Positions 60,590 through 64,000 of a stretch of DNA of 64,000 bases are shown piece after piece. Origin of the DNA: an uncultured Prevotellaceae bacterium. GTDB lineage: Bacteria; Bacteroidota; Bacteroidia; Bacteroidales; Muribaculaceae. The stretch's first letter is position 1. Each line of letters begins with the position of its first letter. The notes under the pieces are model-generated. The model did no database searches. It had not been told where the DNA came from and worked only from the letters and a program-made list of their open reading frames with translations. The DNA is taken from assembly GCA_900318335.1 (NCBI GenBank), contig ONKF01000012.1:1-64000 (forward strand). Direction: 5' to 3'. The position numbers and the translations under genes were made by a program.

Positions 60590-61558
60590 TTACATATTGA
60601 GGGTGCCGGTGTTGACAACGGGCTGGGCCTGCTCGTCGGCGCAGAGGACAACCAGGAGGTTGCTCACCATCGAAGCCTTCTTGTCGTCGTCAAGTTCCAC
60701 GATTTCCTCGCTCGAGAGCTTGTCAAGGGCCATCTTCACCATGCTCACTGCGCCCTCGACAATCTTCTCGCGGGCAGTGATGATGGCGCTGGCCTGCTGG
60801 CGACGCAGCATCACGGCAGCGATTTCGGGAGCATAGGCCAGGTAATTGATGCGGGCCTCAACGACCTCGATACCAGCCAGCGACAGGCGCTCGTTCAATT
60901 TGGATTCCAGCTGTTCGTTAATCTCGTCACCGCCTGAGCGCAGGGTCAGTTCCTTGGTATCCTCGTCGTTGTCGTCATAGGCATACTGACCGGCAACCTG
61001 GCGCAGAGCAGCATAGCTCTGAACACTCACGAAGTTCTCCAGGGCGCTCATCAGACCCTTAGCGTTGCCGCTCAATGTACCGTCGGTCGAAGCCATCGTC
61101 TGTGAGTCCACCTCGAACAGGGCCTTGTAGGTATCCTTCAGTCTCCACACCATCACCAGACCAATCATCACCGGGTTACCCACCTTGTCGTTGACCTTGA
61201 TGGGCTCGGCGTCGAGGTTGCGGGCACGCATCGACACTTTCTTGGTGCCATAGAAGGGGTTAATCCAATAGAAACCAGTGCGGCTGAAAGTGCCACTATA
61301 TTTTCCGAACCAGGTGGTCACGCGGGCAGTGTTGGGCTCAAGCATGATGAAACCTCCTAAAAAGATTAAGGTGCAGATGATGAAGAGGACACTCACTATA
61401 AGCAGCACTGAGGGCAGAGCGCCATGATTAGGCATATCGAACAGGATAATGCTCTTATATATGCCCCAGATGGCGAGAATCGGTAACACAATCACTATAA
61501 ACAGCATCAAGAAGCCGTTCACTGTCATGCCTTTGAAATTAAATTCCTTCGTTTCCAT
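60590..61558 (-). CDS. SPFH (band 7 / prohibitin-type) membrane protein
   Basis: 322 residues. Two N-terminal membrane helices (about 15-35 and 48-70: [38 protein letters not shown]) are followed by an SPFH domain ([39 protein letters not shown]). A helical region with [13 protein letters not shown] and [20 protein letters not shown] follows, and the usual short tail. These form membrane microdomain or protease-associated rings. First gene of the leftward membrane-protein operon. Confidence 0.92.
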   Translation of the reverse strand: METKEFNFKGMTVNGFLMLFIVIVLPILAIWGIYKSIILFDMPNHGALPSVLLIVSVLFIICTLIFLGGFIMLEPNTARVTTWFGKYSGTFSRTGFYWINPFYGTKKVSMRARNLDAEPIKVNDKVGNPVMIGLVMVWRLKDTYKALFEVDSQTMASTDGTLSGNAKGLMSALENFVSVQSYAALRQVAGQYAYDDNDEDTKELTLRSGGDEINEQLESKLNERLSLAGIEVVEARINYLAYAPEIAAVMLRRQQASAIITAREKIVEGAVSMVKMALDKLSSEEIVELDDDKKASMVSNLLVVLCADEQAQPVVNTGTLNM

Positions 61559-61619
61559 AATCGTAAAAGTTGAAAAGTTAATATTTAGTTTTTATTAAAA
61601 TGATATCGTTTTGATATCA

Positions 61620-61627
61620 CAAAGATA
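61620..61627 (-). promoter_or_regulatory. -7 box for the SPFH operon
   Basis: On the minus strand TATCTTTG matches TAnnTTTG, about 60 bp upstream of the ATG. Two TGATATC copies (61601, 61612) lie between it and the gene. Confidence 0.55.
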
Positions 61628-61764
61628 TGTGCAATTATTATTCCCGTCAAGAGTTTTCATGGAAATTTAACTCTCTTTAACATATTTAGGCCACTTGGGG
61701 CTACCATTATCGGTGGGTCGCTAAAAAAACAATTGAGAAAAAGTAATGTGTGGGGAATTATTGT

Positions 61765-61772
61765 TATATTTG
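61765..61772 (+). promoter_or_regulatory. -7 box for pepT
   Basis: TATATTTG matches TAnnTTTG, 41 bp before the ATG at 61814. No good -33 TTTG is visible. Confidence 0.55.
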
Positions 61773-61813
61773 CAAGTTGAAAAGACATTAACCATTAACA
61801 GTATATCAACACT

Positions 61814-63031
61814 ATGACAAAATTAGTTGACAGATTTTTGAAATATGTGAAGTTTGACACCCAGAGTGACGAACTCACTAACCTCACCCCCTCGACACCT
61901 GGTCAGATGGTGTTTGCCAAGGAGCTGGAAAAGGAATTGCATGCTATGGGCCTGAGCGACATCTCGCTTGATGACAACGGTTACCTGTTTGCCACCCTGC
62001 CCGCCAATACCGACAAGGCCGTGCCCACCATCGGCTTCATTGCCCACATGGACACCGCCCCCGACATGAGCGGTCATGACGTGAAGCCCCGCATCGTGAA
62101 GTATGACGGCCAGCCCATCGTGCTGTGCGAGGAGAACAATATCGTGCTCGACCCCGTTCAGTTCCCCGAGATGAACGACTACCTGGGTCAGGAATTCATC
62201 GTTACCAGCGGTGACACCCTGCTGGGTGCCGACGACAAGGCTGGTATCGCCGAGATTCTGAGCGCTGTCGAGTGGCTGCAGGAACACCCCGAGGTGAAGC
62301 ACGGCAACATCCGCGTGGGCTTTAACCCTGACGAGGAAATCGGCCTGGGCGCACACCACTTTGACGTGGAGAAATTCGGTTGTGACTGGGCCTACACGAT
62401 GGACGGTGGCGCCGTGGGTGAGCTGGAGTTTGAGAACTTCAACGCTGCCAGTGCAAAGATCACTTTCAAGGGCTTGAACGTACACCCCGGTGCCGCCAAG
62501 CACAAGATGATTAACTCGATGCGTGTTGCGATGCAGTTTGCCGCTATGCTGCCCCGCTGGGAGACCCCCGAGCACACCGAGGGCTATGAGGGATTCTATC
62601 ACCTCATCCGTATGGAAGGTGGCGTGGAGCAGACCACATTGAATTACATCATCCGTGACCACGACCGTGCCCGCTTTGAGAGCCGCAAGCGCGAAATCGA
62701 GCACCTGTGCAACAAGATCAACTGTGAATTCCCCGATTGCGCCACTTGCGAAATCAAGGACCAGTACTACAACATGCGCGAGAAGATTGAGCCCGTGATG
62801 AACATCATCGACATTGCCAAGCAGGCCATGGAGAACGCTGGCGTAACGCCCAAGGTACAGCCCATCCGCGGCGGTACGGACGGTGCCCAGTTGTCGTTCA
62901 AGAACCTCCCCTGCCCCAACATCTTTGCCGGTGGCATGAACATGCACGGCCGCTTTGAGTATGTACCCATCCCCTCGATGGAGAAGGCCATGATGACCAT
63001 CGTCGAGATTTGCAAGATTGTCGCTCAGTAA
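61814..63031 (+). CDS. pepT: peptidase T (tripeptide aminopeptidase)
   Basis: 405 residues, full length for M20B. Zinc-site signatures are in order: [14 protein letters not shown] near residue 75, [14 protein letters not shown] near 138, [13 protein letters not shown] near 174 (catalytic Glu pair), YTMDGG near 196, dimerisation-domain [12 protein letters not shown] near 223, and GGTDGAQLS near 354. It removes N-terminal residues from tripeptides in the cytoplasm. Monocistronic, with its own promoter and a strong terminator. Confidence 0.96.
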   Translation: MTKLVDRFLKYVKFDTQSDELTNLTPSTPGQMVFAKELEKELHAMGLSDISLDDNGYLFATLPANTDKAVPTIGFIAHMDTAPDMSGHDVKPRIVKYDGQPIVLCEENNIVLDPVQFPEMNDYLGQEFIVTSGDTLLGADDKAGIAEILSAVEWLQEHPEVKHGNIRVGFNPDEEIGLGAHHFDVEKFGCDWAYTMDGGAVGELEFENFNAASAKITFKGLNVHPGAAKHKMINSMRVAMQFAAMLPRWETPEHTEGYEGFYHLIRMEGGVEQTTLNYIIRDHDRARFESRKREIEHLCNKINCEFPDCATCEIKDQYYNMREKIEPVMNIIDIAKQAMENAGVTPKVQPIRGGTDGAQLSFKNLPCPNIFAGGMNMHGRFEYVPIPSMEKAMMTIVEICKIVAQ

Positions 63032-63060
63032 ACCTGAGAGACCATCTTATAGAACATCAA

Positions 63061-63092
63061 GACGCGGAGCCCGCCATTGCGGGTTCCGCGTC
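63061..63092. terminator. bidirectional terminator after pepT
   Basis: gacgcggagcccgc (63061-63074) pairs with gcgggttccgcgtc (63079-63092), 14 bp with one G-U, loop catt. It lies between convergent pepT and the small repeat-protein gene. Confidence 0.85.
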
Positions 63093-63115
63093 TCGCTTTA
63101 CTGTTAGCTTCTTGA

Positions 63116-63481
63116 TTAATGGGCCGAACGGGTGGCGATTTTCTTGCCCTTCTTGTCCCAGGTGTAAATCCAACTGCCCTTGCGGCTGGTGAAGGTATCA
63201 CCCGCGGCATTGAGGACCTCGCCCACATTGCTCACGCTGAAGGTGTACAACTTTTTCCCCTTGGCATCATAGGTGTAGTACCAGCTGCCGTGCTTGACGA
63301 TATAGAACGAGTCGCTATAGGCGACCACTTCGCCCTGGGTGGTGCTGAAGGTGTGCACTTTCTTGCCATTGTCGTCATAGACGTAGTACCATGACCTTGT
63401 GGCCTCGATATGGCTGATCTTCTGGGCCTGAATGCCCGTGATGGTCATCATCATGACCAGGATGATAAGGATTCTTTTCAT
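63116..63481 (-). CDS. small secreted repeat protein
   Basis: 121 residues. Signal peptide ILIILVMMMTITGIQA, then three tandem copies of a W-Y-Y-x-Y-D-x-x-G-K-K-x-x-T-x-S unit (SWYYVYDDNGKKVHTFS, SWYYTYDAKGKKLYTFS, SWIYTWDKKGKKIATRS), about 30 residues each. This looks like a minimal beta-hairpin repeat of WG- or YD-repeat character, secreted to the periplasm or surface. Function unknown. Confidence 0.75.
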   Translation of the reverse strand: MKRILIILVMMMTITGIQAQKISHIEATRSWYYVYDDNGKKVHTFSTTQGEVVAYSDSFYIVKHGSWYYTYDAKGKKLYTFSVSNVGEVLNAAGDTFTSRKGSWIYTWDKKGKKIATRSAH

Positions 63482-63498
63482 ATCGGTATTACATGAGT

Positions 63499-64000
63499 TT
63501 ATTTGATGAGTTTCATGATTTGTTTCTCGGTGGCATGAGGCAAGATGCGCTTGAAGTGTTCCAGGATGCGCTCAAGGGATTCCTCGGGCGCGCGGTCGCA
63601 GCGGCATGCTTCCTTGCCCAGCAGGTCCTCGGGTGTGGTGAGCAATGCCCAACCCCAGCCGTATTCATGTCCGTGCTTGTCACGTGGATAGACAAAATCC
63701 TGGGTAACGATGCGGCACGCCATCTGCAAACGTGTGACGTAGGCATCAAAGCGGCTGCGCATCTTGGCGCCCGTGAAGCCGCAGGCGGCACGCAATTCCC
63801 GCGTGATAAGGCTGCCGTGCTCACGCAGGGTAAGCACGATGGCTTCCTCGATGGAGCCTTCGACAGGTTCAGGATAGGCATGGCGGCGGTAGTTCATGAA
63901 GTCGGGCCACCAGTCCATACTGATGTAGCCAGCCTTCTTGTCAAAGAATTTTCCATACACACAAGGGCTCTCGGTCACTATCGGGCCTTTCCACTTCCAC
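63499..64000 (-). CDS. AlkZ-related winged-helix protein, 5' end beyond the window
   Basis: The frame runs to the window edge without a start (WKWKGPIV precedes the GTG at 63978), so the protein is longer than shown. The segments GKFFDKKAGYISMDWWPDF, SIEEAIVLTLREHGSLITRE, KMRSRFDAYVTRLQMACRIV and YGWGWALLTTPEDLLG look like the winged-helix core of Bacteroidales proteins annotated as AlkZ-related. AlkZ is a DNA glycosylase for interstrand cross-links, but this branch has no proven activity. The C-terminus is charged and helical. Identification is from recall of the family pattern. Confidence 0.6.
   Translation of the reverse strand, partial: WKWKGPIVTESPCVYGKFFDKKAGYISMDWWPDFMNYRRHAYPEPVEGSIEEAIVLTLREHGSLITRELRAACGFTGAKMRSRFDAYVTRLQMACRIVTQDFVYPRDKHGHEYGWGWALLTTPEDLLGKEACRCDRAPEESLERILEHFKRILPHATEKQIMKLIK

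Noticed and set aside
61823..62947. Long open frame on the minus strand inside pepT
   Set aside because: It is an antisense shadow of a GC-rich gene; pepT has all family motifs and the antisense frame has none.
1..64000. CRISPR array, tRNA or rRNA genes
   Set aside because: No regularly spaced repeats and no tRNA or rRNA signature sequences were recognised on either strand.

Overview
The window looks like a Bacteroidales chromosome (Prevotella-like or a relative) carrying a large conjugative-type mobile element. Four things support this: TAnnTTTG -7 promoter boxes in front of several genes, element proteins of a type typical of Bacteroidales conjugative elements (DUF4099-like, DUF4942 methyltransferase, ArdC proteins, a MobV relaxase, an integrase beside a multi-HTH protein), Bacteroidales-type housekeeping genes (mnmE, pepT, an SPFH protein) on the right, and the absence of strong Shine-Dalgarno sequences. 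No genus can be fixed from the sequence alone.

Layout. (1) 72-4513: an AT-rich four-gene block with a LanC-like protein, two glycosyltransferases and an unusual GT51 transglycosylase fused to an Amidase_2 domain. It sits against the decapitated 3' end of another gene (4549-4716). (2) 4762-6889 (-): a DNA methyltransferase and a partner. (3) 7570-11330 (+): a cargo pair, an AlbA_2/GHKL protein and a GHKL ATPase with a C-terminal PD-(D/E)XK-like nuclease. (4) 11415-29221: the element's transfer-type operon. It holds DUF4099-like, TOPRIM primase, PH-domain, secreted helical, M23 (with a dnaX-type -1 slippery site), dead-zincin/MutS-I, glucosaminidase-M23, SSB-like, ArdC and phosphoribosyltransferase-like genes. 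Most of these proteins end in Arg. (5) 28838-39262: a cargo hot spot bounded by two diverged copies of the phosphoribosyltransferase 3' end plus terminator. Between them lie a PIN-domain pair, an IS transposase and a DUF4143 ATPase with a long palindromic operator. After the second copy comes a three-gene operon of ABC/OLD-like ATPase, TOPRIM (DUF4276-like) and GHKL-PD-(D/E)XK protein, the best candidate here for an undescribed defence system. (6) 39263-50448: mobilisation, envelope and regulatory genes, namely a SLOG protein, an OmpA-like protein, a MobV relaxase with an inverted-repeat-rich oriT candidate, a lipoprotein, a catalytically dead serine-recombinase-like regulator, topoisomerase III and an excisionase-like protein. 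(7) 50590-53406: the tyrosine integrase and a multi-HTH protein. The element ends just downstream of mnmE.

(8) 53733-64000: the chromosome. It contains mnmE, three tandem DNA/RNA non-specific endonucleases, a family of small membrane proteins (one frameshifted), a shortened Arc-type gene, an SPFH protein, pepT, a small repeat protein and the 3' part of an AlkZ-related gene.

How it fits together. Relaxase, primase, topoisomerase III, SSB-like and ArdC proteins would process and protect transferred DNA, and several peptidoglycan enzymes would open the wall. A motif, GCTCAAWAT, recurs in several of the element's promoter regions and points to a shared regulator. The core T4SS ATPase and channel genes are not in the window, so they lie further left or are lost.
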